From positions 6,538,501 to 6,602,500 of the forward strand of contig NC_080671.1 in the NCBI RefSeq assembly GCF_030247195.1: DNA of 64,000 nucleotides. The letters are read 5' to 3'. Positions within the stretch are counted from its first letter, which is position 1. Each line of letters begins with the position of its first letter. Source of the stretch: Topomyia yanbarensis (lineage: Eukaryota; Arthropoda; Insecta; Diptera; Culicidae). Shown in pieces: positions 1 to 12,773 of this stretch. The position numbers and the translations under genes were made by a program. The notes under the pieces are model-generated. The model saw only the letters and a program-made list of their open reading frames with translations. It ran no database searches and had not been told where the DNA came from.

Positions 1-2390
1 GATTGTCAAAATCAGTTTACGAGCGGCGGAGATATTAAACATTTTTTATTCCTCCCTTACTAATTTTCACTAATTAAAAAGGAGACCTTTTCATACAGAG
101 TGTTGCTTTACTGGTGTTTTAGGGGCAAAACTAAACCGATTTTGAATATCGGGGTATGAAAACACATCTACGTGATTCAAGGAATTCGATATTGAAAAAA
201 AAAAGTGAATTACCTCTATAATAAATGAACTACTTCTCAAAAATTAATATGTAAGTTCATTTCAAAGACAAAATAATGCGTTCATAGTGAATTTTCTTCT
301 AGAGTTCATTTAATTATCCCTTGGATTAGGCGTTGCATTCAATCGTGAGGTAAATGTTGATGGTATATTAATACATAGATCATCAAGTAATTCACCTAGT
401 AATGAGATAAAAGATTTCTCATATAATTATACTCGCGACATCACCGAAAGCAATTGTATTTTTGAATACCAAAACTCTAGCGAAAATTTAGCTCTTTTGC
501 AAGATTTAGGTTGTTTATACAGGTCATGGCATATAAATTACTACTTACGTTATTTATAATAAGGATGTAAGGAATCAATATATCGCATAATATACCTTTA
601 AATATAAGGTCACGGCACTAAACATCATTTTCCATTTCTCACACGCCCCTCTCCCTCTCTCACTCCCACTCACTCTCTCTCTCACTCTCTCTCTCCCTTC
701 ATTCGTGTTCCTGGTAACTGTCACGACTCATATATTTCTTGCTGTTTCTCAATCCATTTCTATGTTGTGTGATAAGATCTTCTGATAACCTGAAACATTT
801 ATTAATGTTCAATCATGTGTGCGATGTAATTTTGAAGGTTTGAGAAGAGAATAATATTTTTTGTCTGCCGTTACTCTGTAAATAGATTTTTGCATTATAG
901 TGTATGAAAAAAAACTTAATATTACATCCTATTTGGTAAGTAAATTATTTTATAGTCCTGATAAAATTTGCAAAACGTTTGTATTATGAGAAAACTACAA
1001 CTATTTTCAAATGTTCACACCCTCAAGATGAAAGGTGTATCCCTCCGAAACGTTAAACTATGAGTTGGTAGGCGACCAAAATTCGTAAACTACATCAACT
1101 CCAATTTAATTCAGTTCTATTCAGAGCTTTTATATACACTATAATTAAGGAAATTCATGGCTCTCTAGAAAAATATTTAATTTTACTGGGTAATATGGAT
1201 GTTTGAAGATGAAAATTTTAAGAAGAGACATTCCACATGCGTTATTTAAACTTTTCGTATCTGAATTGAATTTTAAATGAATCATATGCTCAAATATGTC
1301 ATGTGAAAGTAAGAATATCCTTTTTGTGATGATATTATTGAAAATATATATTCATTGCATTGGTATGAACTATTATGAAGAATAACGGATCAAAGCCCAA
1401 AAATATCCACGAATTAGATCCGCGAAAATAAGTCGCCTAAAGACCCCATTCTCGATGGGTGATACAAGTACAATGTTTCTTCTAACTTATCGTTGCCCAT
1501 TTTTGCTCTATACTAAGTAAATCAATTGATGTTTCAGTCACAATTATAAGAGAGGCTTTGGATATATTGTGTACTGAAACGTTTGATCTACATTTTTGTC
1601 ATACACATTACTGTGTAACAACAAATGAACACTAAGAAACGTATTTATTCGCAGAAAATTAATGCTTTTAATGTCAATCAAGCCTATTCATCTAGAGCAG
1701 TTTTATATCAAGTGACACTTTCAATGGCGCTTGCGTTTCCAACAAATTAAATACTTATCCTGAAAAGTAGAACCATTTCTTTTTCGTAGTATTGGTTTGT
1801 ATAGGACTCATTTATCCATATTTCCGGAACAAGAATTCCGAACGAAACAATATACACACTATAAGGATGACTTGAAAGAGAGTACATTATTATCTACTGA
1901 ATGCACGGCTTTTGTGCTATCGACATAGCCTAGAAACTTCACACTATTTACATAAATGTAAATGAAAATTTTGAAAATTCTTCCTGTCTCGTTCACGAAT
2001 CGCATTCTTTCTCTGTCGCTCTCAGTTTAAGGGGTTTGAAAGCATATGTGACTTTGTCTTACATTACTATTTCCAGTTGTGCATATTTACGTATTCTGCA
2101 GAAAAATCTTTTTTGGGAATATTTAATCAAAATGACAACTTTGAATTTCAAAACAAATTGAACGTTTCAGGTTCCTGATAACTAATTAAGGTTCATCAAT
2201 AAAGTAGAAATATCAGATAATCGCAAAAACGACGCCGCCAAAAAAAGAACAACGAAAACAAAAAAGAATGAAAACTTTAGAAAGTTGGTTGCATATTAAT
2301 TAGCCATTTTTCAGATGATGGGATTATCAAAAACAGTTTATAACTTTCTGAAACAATAGTTCTCAAATTCGTACAATTCGGTTTATTCAT
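1..2390. other. AT-rich DNA without recognisable gene
   Basis: I see no credible coding region or complete transposon here. A short stretch at about 1019-1110 ('ccctccgaaacgttaaac...') has the look of a retroelement 3' tail but could not be assigned. A CT-rich tract is listed separately. Confidence 0.6.
648..698. repeat. CT-rich microsatellite
   Basis: An imperfect (CT)n/(CACT)n polypyrimidine run of about 50 bases, made of ctct and cact words. It is simple-sequence DNA with no function visible in the sequence. Confidence 0.85.
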
Positions 2391-3230
2391 TTACTTTATT
2401 CAAAAATTGTTTTTAATTTCATTCTAAATAGTCATTTTTTTAGTTTCTTCATTTGATGGATTTTATTCGTCTTGTTTATTTTATTCATTTTTAATATTTG
2501 ACTAGTTTTCAGTATATGATTTTTGCATTTTAATGATTTATTTCATTCAGCATTCTTTTGATTCATTTTGTTCATTTGGGTTCATTTAATCTATTCTATT
2601 CATTTCATTCTTTGGATTCACTCTGATCTGTTTATTTTATGTACATTTTATTCATATCATTCATTTAACTTATTTTATTCATTGTTTTCCTTCTATGCAT
2701 TCTCTTTGTTTTTTCCAGTTCATACATGTCTTGAGTTTCTTCATTTTAATAATTTCACTATATTTCAGATTTATTCATTTCATCCAAATTATTTATTTGA
2801 CACTATTTTTTTGCAAGCAATCTATAACTTTTGAACATCGCCTTATTTTTCATTTTGATCAATTCATTTTCTTCTTCTTTTTATTCATTTAATCAATTCC
2901 ATTCGTTTTGTTTATTTGATTCGTTTGTTTTTTTTTTCATTTTATTCAATTCATTTACTCTTTCATTAGTTTTATTCTTTTCATTAATTCCAATTATTTT
3001 ATTCAATTTATACATTTCATTCATTTGATTCATTGTTTCCACTGGATTCATTAAATTCGTTCTATCCATTTGATTTGTTTCATAGGATTCGTTTGATTCA
3101 TTTGATTCATTTGATTCATTTTGTTCATTTCTTCAATTTTAATATTTCATAATCAGTCATTCCACTAATTTATTTTACTCAATTTGTTAGTTTGAGTCAA
3201 TTTAATTTATTTAATTAATTTTATAACTAT
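2391..3230. repeat. T-rich 'TTCATTT' low-complexity tract
   Basis: More than 800 bases dominated by variants of ttcattt, ttgattcattt and ttattcattt. The strand asymmetry is strong (T-rich on +). It reads as a decayed microsatellite. The Phe/Leu/Ile-rich open frames inside it come from base composition and are not genes. Confidence 0.8.
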
Positions 3231-3985
3231 TTTTAAATAATGACCAATTTTTCATTTAATGAGCTAATCCAATTTATCTATTTTATTAATATGATTTATA
3301 CAAATCATTGTACTCATTTAATGAATTTGAAAACATTTTGTTTTGCATTTTTAGCTTTATTTTTTATTTGGTTTGTTTTATTGATTTTCTAATTCCATTC
3401 AGTTTATTTGAAGTTTTATTCGTGCAGGACCAGAAACTGCAAACTAATAAAAGAGTTCTGCAAATTAATGAATGATCCAACAGTGACATGTGTAAGCAAT
3501 GTCTCATCTCACTGCTAGGTGGATTAAGTTGGTTTTTGTTCATAGTATTAATTTTATTCATTCTGTTCAGTGATTCCTTTTATTCGTTTCTTCTAATTCG
3601 TTTGTTGGAGACAGTTTAATTTTCTCTATTAATTGTAACACTTTTTTTAATACTTATTGATTTCACGTTTAATGAGCTTAATTATTTTTTGGTTCCTTCA
3701 TTTTATTAATTTGATCTATATTAATCATTCTAATTATTTTATGAATCTGATAAATTTTTGTCATTCTTTTTAATTTTTTTTAAATCCATTTCTTTTATTG
3801 ATTTTTTTATAATTTATTCAGTTTTTTAGAGGTTTTATTCGTGCAGAACTCGAAACTGTTTTCATTCCACCTCTAGTTGGGCGCCTACTTTTCATGAATT
3901 CTGCTAACTAATAAATGATTCAACAGTGAAATGTGTAAGAAATGTCTCTTCTTACTGCTAGGTGAATTAAATCGGTTTTTCTATT
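3231..3985 (+). repeat. Diverged tandem duplication, about 420-bp unit, two copies
   Basis: Unit 1 (about 3231-3560) and unit 2 (about 3648-3985) run in parallel over their length. Shared landmarks in the same order are 'ttaatgagct', 'tttattaat.tgat', 'ttattcgtgcag', 'gaaactg', 'ctaataaa', 'caacagtga.atgtgtaag' and 'actgctaggtg.attaa'. Identity is roughly 70-75% by eye. The terminal motif actgctaggtg.attaa also recurs as 'ttaatccacctagtagtg' near 36838 and more weakly near 12157, so part of the unit belongs to a dispersed repeat family. Confidence 0.7.
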
Positions 3986-5017
3986 CAAACGGAGACTCTC
4001 GAACAATACTTTTTTGAAAGTAGTGCATGCAAAATCTTATCAGCCTTTTTTATAAAATTACTCTCGAATAAAAATGGTTTGTTTGCATGTGGAAAATACT
4101 TAGTCTCCTATACAGATGACACGTAAAGTTTCATCAGAATCGGAATTGGTCACCATTTTTGACGTAATTGGGTCAATCTTGCTGGAACTGTTCTACAGCA
4201 CAAAATATCTGCTCTGTTACATAAATATAATAGTTTTTTTTCGCCATAATTGATATAAGTTAACTATTTTCAAAATATCGTTTCTAAAAGTAGACACAAA
4301 GTAGTGACAAATATAGGTTATACATTCAATGCACAGACGTCTAAAAACTTTTTTAAATTTTCACTGTCACGTTGCAAGTTATTTGTTTTCCATTACATCA
4401 CAATAAAAAATAAATATTGATCCATTTCCATCCCAATCGATCACCCCTCGACCAAAAATTAGATGCTGAGATTATTTCTTATTGTTTATTACTTATTGTA
4501 TCGGTGTTTTCAGCATTTTTTAATATATTTTCACAAAGAAAAACATTTGGTTGAAGTCACTAGGTATTGTTTTTCTTTATCTGATTGAAATTTGAAAAAA
4601 AAAATTGTGAAAGTCGTTAAAATTATTTTTTTTTGCATTTACAGGACACAACATTTTCTGAACTACATAGCGCGAAATAGGTAAGTTATTATTATTTCCA
4701 CAAAAAAACGCCACTTGATTTTGATTGATTACTATTACATACCACCTCCCACGCCAAAATCATTATAATATAACTGTTTATATGCGATTTATTGAAAATA
4801 ATCAACATTTCTGGCATTTCTGTTTCAAAAATCAAAATTCAGTAACACCTGAACCATTGGTGCAAATATAGTTTTTTCCTTCTTTATTTCGACTATATGT
4901 AGTCACATTTTCTTTTTTACATTTCAACGACATTCAATTAGCTAGAGATTACTGGGTAGAGAAAGTTATGAGAATTTAGAGCCATAGTACTCAAGTGAGA
5001 GCAACGTTACTGTGAAT
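3986..5017. other. AT-rich DNA, nothing recognised
   Basis: No open frame, inverted terminal repeat or family motif that I can support. Confidence 0.5.
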
Positions 5018-5400
5018 AACCCCCGTTATCGTTACGCCATGTTAATTGACTGGTTACTGCCCGAAAATTTGGTTCCAGCAGGACGGCAACATGTGTCACA
5101 CAAATAATGGAGCTATTGCTTAAGCTTTTAATTTCTCGCCGAAGACCTGTCAATTGGCCGCCAAGATCGTGCGATATCACACCTCTAGACTTTTTTTTTC
5201 TACTGGGGCTATGTAAAGTCAAAAGTCTATGTGGCTATGTCTGTAACGATTGAAACATTGGAAGCCAACATTACTCGAGTAATTATCCGAATACCACTTG
5301 AAATGTTAGACCGCGTCCACAAAATTTGAATCACTCTAATGAATCACCTCAACTGCTATGGGCAACATTTAAAAGAAATTGTTTTCAAACGATAAATGGC
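5018..5400 (+). pseudogene. Tc1/mariner-superfamily transposase, 3' half, decayed
   Basis: This is the C-terminal half of a DDE transposase read across several frames on the + strand. Recognisable pieces, in order, are 'RYRYAMLIDWLLPE' (about 5030), 'WFQQDG.MCHT' (from 5070, with the second catalytic Asp), 'RRPVNWPPRS' then 'CDITPLDFFF' (about 5140-5200), 'WGYVKSKVYV', 'TIETLEANITRVI' and a C-terminal 'HLKEIVFKR' followed by a stop. The intact family cuts and pastes DNA at TA sites. Frameshifts and in-frame stops show this copy is dead. The N-terminal DNA-binding part was not found. A differently typed DD37E fossil lies about 400 bases downstream on the same strand. Confidence 0.85.
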
Positions 5401-5799
5401 AAAGAATGTTCTTTTGAGTAATAATAAAGATTTCGCGATTTAACTGTTTTTTTATTGTTTTGCTGGTTTGAAAAAACTCATGAAGACAAACTACGACATC
5501 ATCAAATTTATTCCACATAATCTGTTGCGCGGAGTTGTACAGGGTCCGGCGATTCAATTGCTACAGCATATCAATCACCACTACAATGTTATACACATAA
5601 CGCAATCAGGTCATCTCTTTTCACTTTTTGGTTTACTTCGATTCTTGCCTAAACCAAATGGTATCTTCAAAATATGTTTAAGCAAAAGGCGCTGTGATTT
5701 TATTCAGGCAAAGGACTCTGCAGAGCAACATAAACTAGATCAACTCTGGATTATATTGAGCACTTTTCAAGATTATTTTCCTGCTTGGAGTGGGCAACG

Positions 5800-6400
5800 A
5801 ATTCACCAAATTTTAACTCGATGGATTATTCAGCAGATAATACTGTGATGGCTTTCAGGTAGGCTCCCGTTTTATTTGATCACTGCGCGTGGTGATCTTC
5901 GCAGCAAATTCATGTTTGTTTTCGCCATAAAATTCGCCAGGAAACGAATGATCTGGCAAGGAATTTGCAGCTGCGGACTCTAAACCAAGCTTTTCATCAT
6001 CAATAAAATTAGGAATTTCAATCTATATAATCAAGAGAGCCTGAAGAAATGTATATTACCTTCCATTAATGCTCCAGTGGAATGTTGGGTAGATTTGTCA
6101 TGCTGCCACTACAGTCAGAAGATTCTGTAGTGGTACCGCCACAATAATTTGGATTTCCATGACAAGGATGTCAATCAGTCCAATAGCCTATATTACCGTC
6201 CAAACGAACAGAATTGGACAATTATCAAACGGCAGATGACTCAATGCAGGAAAGATGACTCAATATGCTGCAAAGAAGATGGATTGATGTTGGAAAAATG
6301 GCCGCTGAGTTTGATCAGTTGACCAGATAAGGCAGATGATAGAGAGAATCGCAACGAAAGTTCGCCAGTTCATCCGTATGCCGTCGGAGTTATTTTCATA
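5800..6400 (+). pseudogene. DD37E-type mariner transposase fossil
   Basis: A decayed transposase of the mosquito ITmD37E type. Readable blocks are 'MDYSADNTVMAFR' (degenerate 'MDDETY..DFRQ', first catalytic Asp), 'VFAIKFARKRMIWQGICSCG' at about 5918-5985, 'VDLSCCHYSQ' (second Asp region), 'NNLDFHDKDVNQSN' and 'YRPNEQNWTIIKRQM' (degenerate 'LRPIE.YWAIIKR', catalytic Glu region), then a C-terminal Lys/Arg-rich tail. Frames change at several points and stops are present. No flanking inverted repeats were identified. A 126-residue open frame just upstream (5468-5848) overlaps the 5' part and is not interpreted as an independent gene. Confidence 0.8.
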
Positions 6401-6535
6401 TTTTTTTTTATTACAGGACAGTAAAATATTTTTATTTTCACTAAATCACATTGAGATAAAATAAGAACTGAAACATCTGGTTTTATGTATCCGGATTCGC
6501 AGTGGAAGTCGATGGAAGTGAAGAATTCTTATTCA

Positions 6536-6699
6536 GGGGGTGGGCGTAGCGTAGTTGATAAATCGATTGCCTTGTACGCAGCGCACCTGGGTTCGAGTCC
6601 CGACCCCGCGCATAGGATTAGAAATTTTTCATAAGAGATTCTAACCCGAAGAGGTGCAGCTTAAGGTTAAAACCTTAAGGTTAATCGAAATAAAAAAAA
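6536..6699 (+). mobile_element. tRNA-derived SINE (Feilai-like), copy 1
   Basis: It begins 'gggggtgggcgtagcg'. An A-box-like 'tagcgtagttga' is followed by an exact B box 'ggttcgagtcc' at 6590-6600, then the SINE body 'agaaatttttcataagag...ctaacccgaagagg' and a tail ending 'ttaatcgaaataaa'. It matches the copy at 38178 along its length, with a scrambled 3' segment (a repeated aaccttaaggtt). SINEs of this kind are non-coding and are moved by a partner LINE. No clear target duplication was found. Confidence 0.85.
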
Positions 6700-7639
6700 T
6701 TATTTTTGCATTCACAAGCACAATAAATAATATCCGTTATATCGGTTCCTAACAGGAATTTTCTTATGTTGTCCATTATGAAGTTTCGAAAATGTAGCTT
6801 CCTCATCCCACCACAGTGAAATTTAATAAACGAGTTGCAGTACTGCAGCAAATCGGTTATTACGAAACCCTATTGTTGAGGCATAAACAAAACAAGATAG
6901 TCTACATATCATTTGTGAGTATTTTGAGAATTCTGAACTTCTGAAAAGACGGCCAGCCAGCATTCCAAGAAAATAGTTGCTCCACTTTCCATATTAATGT
7001 GCCACCATCCACGTCTCGTTCTTCGTGTCAGAACAATTTCCGAAAACGTTAGAGCTGTCTACCTCCAAACTGGCAAGTAAACTTTTGAAATCCGCTGTCC
7101 CCTGTCCGGTCTCCGGAGCAAACTGGAAACGCGTTCCCAACAAATCACTTGCGGGCTTAATGCGCGCTAGTAAAATTTCCGGTTCACGAAGAAAACTAAC
7201 TGACAAACAGCTAGCACATAGTGGTAGAAAGCGACCGAGGATGGAAAATGAACAACAAGCCTTCCGGGCAGTACACAGTGTCTATGTTTTCCTGTGAAAA
7301 GTGTCAGCTGCAGTTTTCTGGCTGTATGGCGAAGAACTGTTCATGACATATTGCGTCGCAACACCACCGACATTCGTTAGCCGCTGCTGCAGCTGGTTCT
7401 CACGAAAAGTCTTCTCCCATATACATATATAGTTTTGCTTGTGTTGAGATCGAAACATATGCAAATGATAGTGATTTGTGGGCTATTAAATAGAAACATT
7501 TCAACTAGTATGTAATATCGTTCTTTGCCACGAGCTTCTGGGATATAAAGAAGTACAGAAATAAGATATCGATAGATTTATAAATACAGAAAGATATAAA
7601 CAGTCATCCTATTGAATTCTACAGCATTAACCTGAGCAC
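6700..7639. other. Unassigned DNA, locally GC-richer
   Basis: About 6950-7460 is more complex and GC-richer than its surroundings, and both strands carry 60-90-residue open frames. None shows a family motif and no splice-supported exon is evident. It could be unique host sequence. Confidence 0.4.
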
Positions 7640-7765
7640 CTGAGTTACGCGTGATGTCCCGCAAGAAAAGAAACTCATTTTAAGCTGACGAGAATAATGA
7701 AATTGAAACATTTGGTTTGGCTTAGCAAGCCAATGTAAGATTCAGTATGCTATATTTCTATTGTA
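7640..7765 (+). repeat. Interspersed repeat family A, partial copy
   Basis: Shares 'gcgtgatgtcccgcaagaaa', 'gacgaga', 'atttggtttggctta' and 'ctatgctatattt' in the same order with copies at 20.8, 44.7 and 49.4 kb. It has no coding capacity. The class is unknown. Confidence 0.7.
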
Positions 7766-9840
7766 AACTAATAATTTATGAACTTAATACATGAATTCAA
7801 CTTTTCTTCAAATTTCTCTCGCAAAAAGGTGTGGAACCCTTTAATACGGTTGATAAAATAAACCACTTCAATTTGAATATTGTTCTATTTAAGCTGCAGT
7901 TTCAAAAATTTAGGTCAATAATTTGAGCACCAGCTTTCTATGCAGCAATAAACAAAATTGCATAATGTTCAAAGGCAATATGCAGGAGTTCTCGCGAAGA
8001 ATCTTTCGGACGTAAATTTCGTATAACAAAAGAAATCGTGTGAATTATTTACCAAACTCTTCCTTCCACCCCTTTGCCAGTCTGATTTATGCGGTAGAAC
8101 CATCCGAAATTCGTAGTGTAGCTTTCCGGTGAGCAAATTATACCGTGTCCGTGAACACAACCGCTTTGTTGCGTAAGTGTTCGCAGAGAAAACGAGCAAA
8201 TTGACAATAAGTTTTCATTGGTTCGTTACGATGCTGCCGGACGGGCGGTAGTCAAATATAAATCCTAGAGTTAACAGGTTGTAAAAATTTCAAGAGGGCG
8301 TACTGATGAAATGATTCGAATATTGTTTTTTTTTTTGCTCTGGAATATTAAAAATGCTCTCTTCTATTTCCTTGGGTAAAATATAATAAGATTAGTCTTT
8401 AGTGTGTGGTAATTTCAGCACATGAGTAATCTCTGAAACAATCTTCGTCGGTTTATACCCTGCCATGCATGAACGGCTGCGATATGAACTGAAAATATTC
8501 AGAGCAAATTTATACGATTTACTCCGAGGAAACTTTCTTGGTACGATACTTTTCTGCTAATCAGCTACGAAAAAATTGAACAAGGGGGCAAATTTTGCTG
8601 GACATTTACCAAATGTCCAGCTAGATTTTGTAGAGATAGACCGATGTTGTTAGATCGCCAATATTACAATAGTAAAATTTTGTTTACGCCCTATAAGGAA
8701 CAAATTGAAGGAACCAACTAGTTTATGAGGGCACAACACCTAGCTTAGAAAAGTTGGATTTCGGTGTTTCGAATTCGGCTCGTCAGTAACTGACACCAAC
8801 TTAGGGCCAGTTAAACAATAAAGCCAAATTAGCATCAAAATTGGCGCCAGTTAGATACTAATTCCAAACAGTTCAAGCAACATATGTGAGCGCCAAAAGA
8901 AACAGGTTGGTTCCGAGTGATATCTCGTGTAACTAAACAATCATAGAAGATTTTTTTCTGCCGATGAAAAAGCGAAAATGATCTCTTTTCTTTTAGCTTG
9001 TGAGCCAAACCACTGAAATTGTTCAAGAAACGTTTGTAAGATATTTTGATTGAGTTTAACGTTCCGAAGAGAAATGTAGATAATGGAATGGAATGAATGA
9101 GATAGCACACATTCATTGGGAAAATACTACATAAGATAGTAATTGAGTTCCCAGAGTTGAAATTGAATGATCTAGGATGTTTCAAATTATGCATTGTATT
9201 AGACTTTGCTGATATTTTGGCTATAAAAGTTATTACAGCTCGAAGAAATAGTGCGAAGTCGGTGTCAAATACTGATAAAACGAAGAATATTATATAACCT
9301 TCACGCACACAAATTATTTTTGTCCAATTTTCTCCCTAGACCCAAAGCAACGCGCTTGCATTTTTCAGTTTTTCACTCACGATCTTATGCCCAAAAGAAA
9401 TCCTTTTTGAATATGGAGCGATTCGCACACGATTTGAAAAGTGAAATGCTTTGATACTGTACTGTGGAAGTATGAGTGTGAGGGAACACTATCAAATCAT
9501 TTGAGAGCGTTTCACTAACAGTTTGTGAGCGCAAAAACAGAGCAGGGTTTGGTGGAGGGAGTAATAAAGCATGGAACATCGCATTGGATCGTTACTGGAT
9601 CAGAATGTAATTATAATCGACTGCAATCTTTGGTTGCTTTCTGCTTGATTGTGTAGATCTCGATGCGAAACAAACTGAGATTCGGTAGGGTAAATTAAGT
9701 GTGTAGCTGTATCAGTAACGCAACCAATCAATTTATTTATCGTTTTGCTACTTATCCACTGCACAAACAGTGTCATAGCCACAGAAAACAAAAGTTCCCG
9801 TACTACTTTTCGCGGAATTATCTTCGGTCAACAGTGTACG
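7766..9840. other. AT-rich DNA, nothing coding recognised
   Basis: Only chance open frames are seen. About 8660-8720 resembles the 3' part of repeat family A ('ctataaggaacaaattg'). A short hairpin at 8597-8621 is listed separately. Confidence 0.45.
8597..8621. repeat. Perfect 11-bp inverted repeat
   Basis: Arms 'gctggacattt' and 'aaatgtccagc' are separated by 3 bases (acc). It could form a small hairpin. No context points to a terminator or regulatory role. Confidence 0.8.
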
Positions 9841-9860
9841 ATGTGTAACAGCCACTAAAC

Positions 9861-10146
9861 GTGGAAATGGAACATAATCTCGAGGAAGCCACTTGCATAA
9901 AGCTACGCCACGTGAGAAACAGTGTATTGATAGCGTTTAGAAGTTTAGCCCAGGCAGAAAACTTCATTGTGAAGAATAACAAGCAACACGGCGACAACGT
10001 TCAGACCAGGATCCCGGTATATGTGGAAGACGTTAAAATCATACTAGACTAGACGAACACGTTAAAAATTCATATCCGAATACGGCGAAGTGGAATCTGT
10101 GGTGAACGATAATTGAAGAAATTTTTACTGGCATTCACAGCAGTGT
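9861..10146 (+). pseudogene. Non-LTR retrotransposon ORF1 (Gag-like) fragment
   Basis: The open frame 9861-10052 reads 'IKLRHVRNSVLIAF', 'LAQAENFIVKNNKQHG' and 'RIPVYVEDVKI', then continues past stops in another frame as 'EYGEVESVVNDN'. This order (nucleic-acid-binding ORF1 block, 'IPVYVED', 'YGEVESV.ND') is characteristic of gag-like ORF1 proteins of insect LINEs that carry a zinc-knuckle C-terminus. The zinc knuckles are missing because the sequence is interrupted at 10147 by the inverted-repeat element 10151-12773. It resembles the minus-strand fossil at 17600-18008. It is inactive. Confidence 0.75.
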
Positions 10147-10150
10147 AGGG

Positions 10151-12773
10151 GAGACTGAGGAGACTTGATCCCCTTTTTTATTTTTCAGTCCAACTCCGTG
10201 GAATGATAAAAAACTATGTATTTTTTTGTAGTTTTATATTGTTTCTAGGGATGACTAATAATCATAAAAAAATTACATGGAAATATTATACTGGACATGA
10301 GCTATGAGCATTTCTGGAAAACAACAAAAAAATGGAAAATTCTTAGATTAGTGGAGACTCGATCCCTAATTTGGGGACACTTGATTCCTTTATGAAAACG
10401 TGTTTAAAACAGCATGTAGGGTAATAAGCCTATTTTTGCCCTGTTTCTACTATCATCCTACCCATCTGAAGCCTTTGGTTAGAGCAGCGTCTGCCATCTT
10501 TGCTCAACGCATTGACTCAAATGGTATTGCGATAATGGGGGTACTCGATTAGAGATTTTGCTGCGCTCAAACAGAAGATTTTCACCATTCTCAAGACAAT
10601 TTTGTTATTATATTGGCTCTTAATAAGAGGCGAATGACCTTAACGTTAAAACCTCTATAATCGAAATAAAAAATTGACCTTAATAACAAATCAAAGAAGC
10701 TGAAATAATAAAATTATTGTAGTAATAATGGTACCCTTTTTAATAGGGCAAAACGGGTACATTACCCTATTCAATTTTATAAATGGATTGTAGTATTGAT
10801 TAAATTGTTATGATTAGATATTGTTATTTTTGTTACTACATATTACGCATCTCTCACCTGATTTTTTTACGAATTCCCCAAATCTCCGTGCAATTATTTG
10901 AAAGCTGTCTTTATTATGGTTGAGGAACGTCAAATGTGAGATGAATGGTTGCTACGTATGCTGTAGTAAACAATTACAGATATGTTTCTTTACGATGAAG
11001 CGTTCATTTTTGACATTTTTTTATGACAACAATGCACAGTGGTTCCCCCATAGGCCAATAATATAAAAAAAAATATTTCGGCGAAGGCGTGTTTTTATCT
11101 TGCGATTAAATCGTTCTGTATGTATATTTTATAGTTTCATAATTAATTTCGTCAATACTGAACTGGTTTTCTTAGTATATAGAAGAATGCATAGGGTGGC
11201 TCGTTATTTACCGATAATGTAAATAATATCGATAATCGATTGCTCGCCAGAAAAATGTTTTTGTCGATCTGTAATTTTCATTATTCATTTTTTTTCAGTT
11301 AACACTACTATTAGCTTTATATTAAATGATAATTTTCAGTTTTTGGAGTGTAAAGAGAGCAGAAATATGGATTTATTTGTATATGTAATAGAAAAATTAA
11401 CCTAAAAATTTTCAACATGACTTTAACTAATTTTGTCCCTCGATATCCTTCCCGAACTTCTTTTTAAAATGGTCGTCAGACGTTCCACTTCCACTTAAAC
11501 TAGGCTTCAGCTGCGCATCTCTGCGCCCAGAATGCCTAGAAAATCTAAGATGTTGTACATGTTTAACGGGATAATGCAAGACGAAAAACTTTATATTAGA
11601 TTGTCAAATTATATTACGATAATAATTACTACTGATCTCGAAATTATAAAGATCCTTTGTTATTTTCCCAAAATTTCTTATCGATCGGATCATTAGAACT
11701 TGAGTTATATCGATTTATTTGACGCGTCTCTTTGAAACACATGTCACTACGGAATATTCGATGTACGAGGCAAATGTCTCACTCCACTTCGTATTACAAC
11801 TACGTTCTCAAGTACAAGTAGTGTTTCTCCATTTTAAAATAGCTGGCACTCGTAGTTTTTTTTTTATCATGGGATAATTTTTATTGTCGGAAAACACATT
11901 GTTTGTTCACGAAAACCATCATTTTAAAGGAAAAAAATACACGATTTATTTAAAATTCGAGATATTATGCTCACCGAAGACGATATTATAATATTTGCGT
12001 TCAGGTGCAGAAGCTACAATTTAGAGAACTTTCAATGAATAACTATTCATTTTTTTACCAGCGCAGCACAACTTGTACTATTCGATACTAAAAAAATTCT
12101 GGAACAAAAAAAGTAAATGTGAATCTTAATGTAATAAGAAAAGCCGTATTACACCGTTAGGTGGATATAACCGATTTTTTATTACGAAATTTGAATTCTG
12201 CGACCCAAATTTACTATAGAAATGCAGTTTTGTATCAAAATTTGTATTAAATATATTTATGACCGCCTCTCTTAAGGAATGGAACCACTGTGCAATGACT
12301 CAAATTGTTCTGGTGTGAATTTGGTTATTTTCAGTGGTGTGTATGAAGTATGGCGAAGGGGATCAAATCTCCACGAATTTGAAGGGATCAAGTGAACCCA
12401 TAGCATCTATTTCAGCAAACTTTAGTAAAAATATAATTGAACAAAAGAATCAGCTCAATCATAACGTATTCATATAATTGACATTCTCCTGTAATTCTGT
12501 ATGCAAAAGTAGAGTATGTAGCGGGTGATTTGATCAATTTTATAAAAGTTTGAAAATTTGAAAAATAAATCTTCTTCAGTTCTTCTGAGACTTTTTTTTA
12601 AATCGGTAAAAATTCGGTTACACAAAAGTCCAATTTCTTTTTCTGTGTTAATGAAATTTATGTTTAGATAAAACTACGCAACTTTATAGTATATTCGATT
12701 AATGTATTCTGATCCGCCTTTGAGTTACAATGATGGGATCAAGTCTCCCCGGGGATCAAGTCTCCTCAGTCTC
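10151..12773. mobile_element. 2.6-kb element with perfect 23-bp terminal inverted repeats
   Basis: The left end 10151-10173 begins 'gagactgaggagacttgatc' and its exact reverse complement lies at 12751-12773 (23 of 23 bases). Words like 'gggatcaagtctcc' recur inside both ends: about 10353-10385 ('ggagactcgatccc', 'ggggacacttgatt'), 12355-12400 ('ggggatcaaatctcc', 'gggatcaagtgaacc') and 12735-12750. These look like subterminal transposase-binding repeats. The interior is AT-rich with no transposase recognised, so it is probably a non-autonomous DNA transposon. No convincing target duplication was seen. A SINE tail (10626-10668) lies inside. Confidence 0.7.
10626..10668 (+). mobile_element. SINE 3'-tail fragment
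   Basis: 'agaggcgaatgacctta' followed by 'aaacctctataatcgaaata' equals the 3' end of the SINE at 38178. The tRNA head is absent, so this is a 5'-truncated copy nested in the 10151-12773 element. Confidence 0.8.

Noticed and set aside
1019..1110. Possible Penelope or LINE tail ('ccgaaacgtt')
   Set aside because: Suggestive wording only; no second copy or coding remnant nearby.
2568..3028. Phe/Leu-rich open frames
   Set aside because: They come from a T-rich low-complexity tract and have no motif or start context.
5468..5848. 126-codon open frame
   Set aside because: Its 3' part overlaps the degraded start of a DD37E transposase read in another frame. No independent motif.
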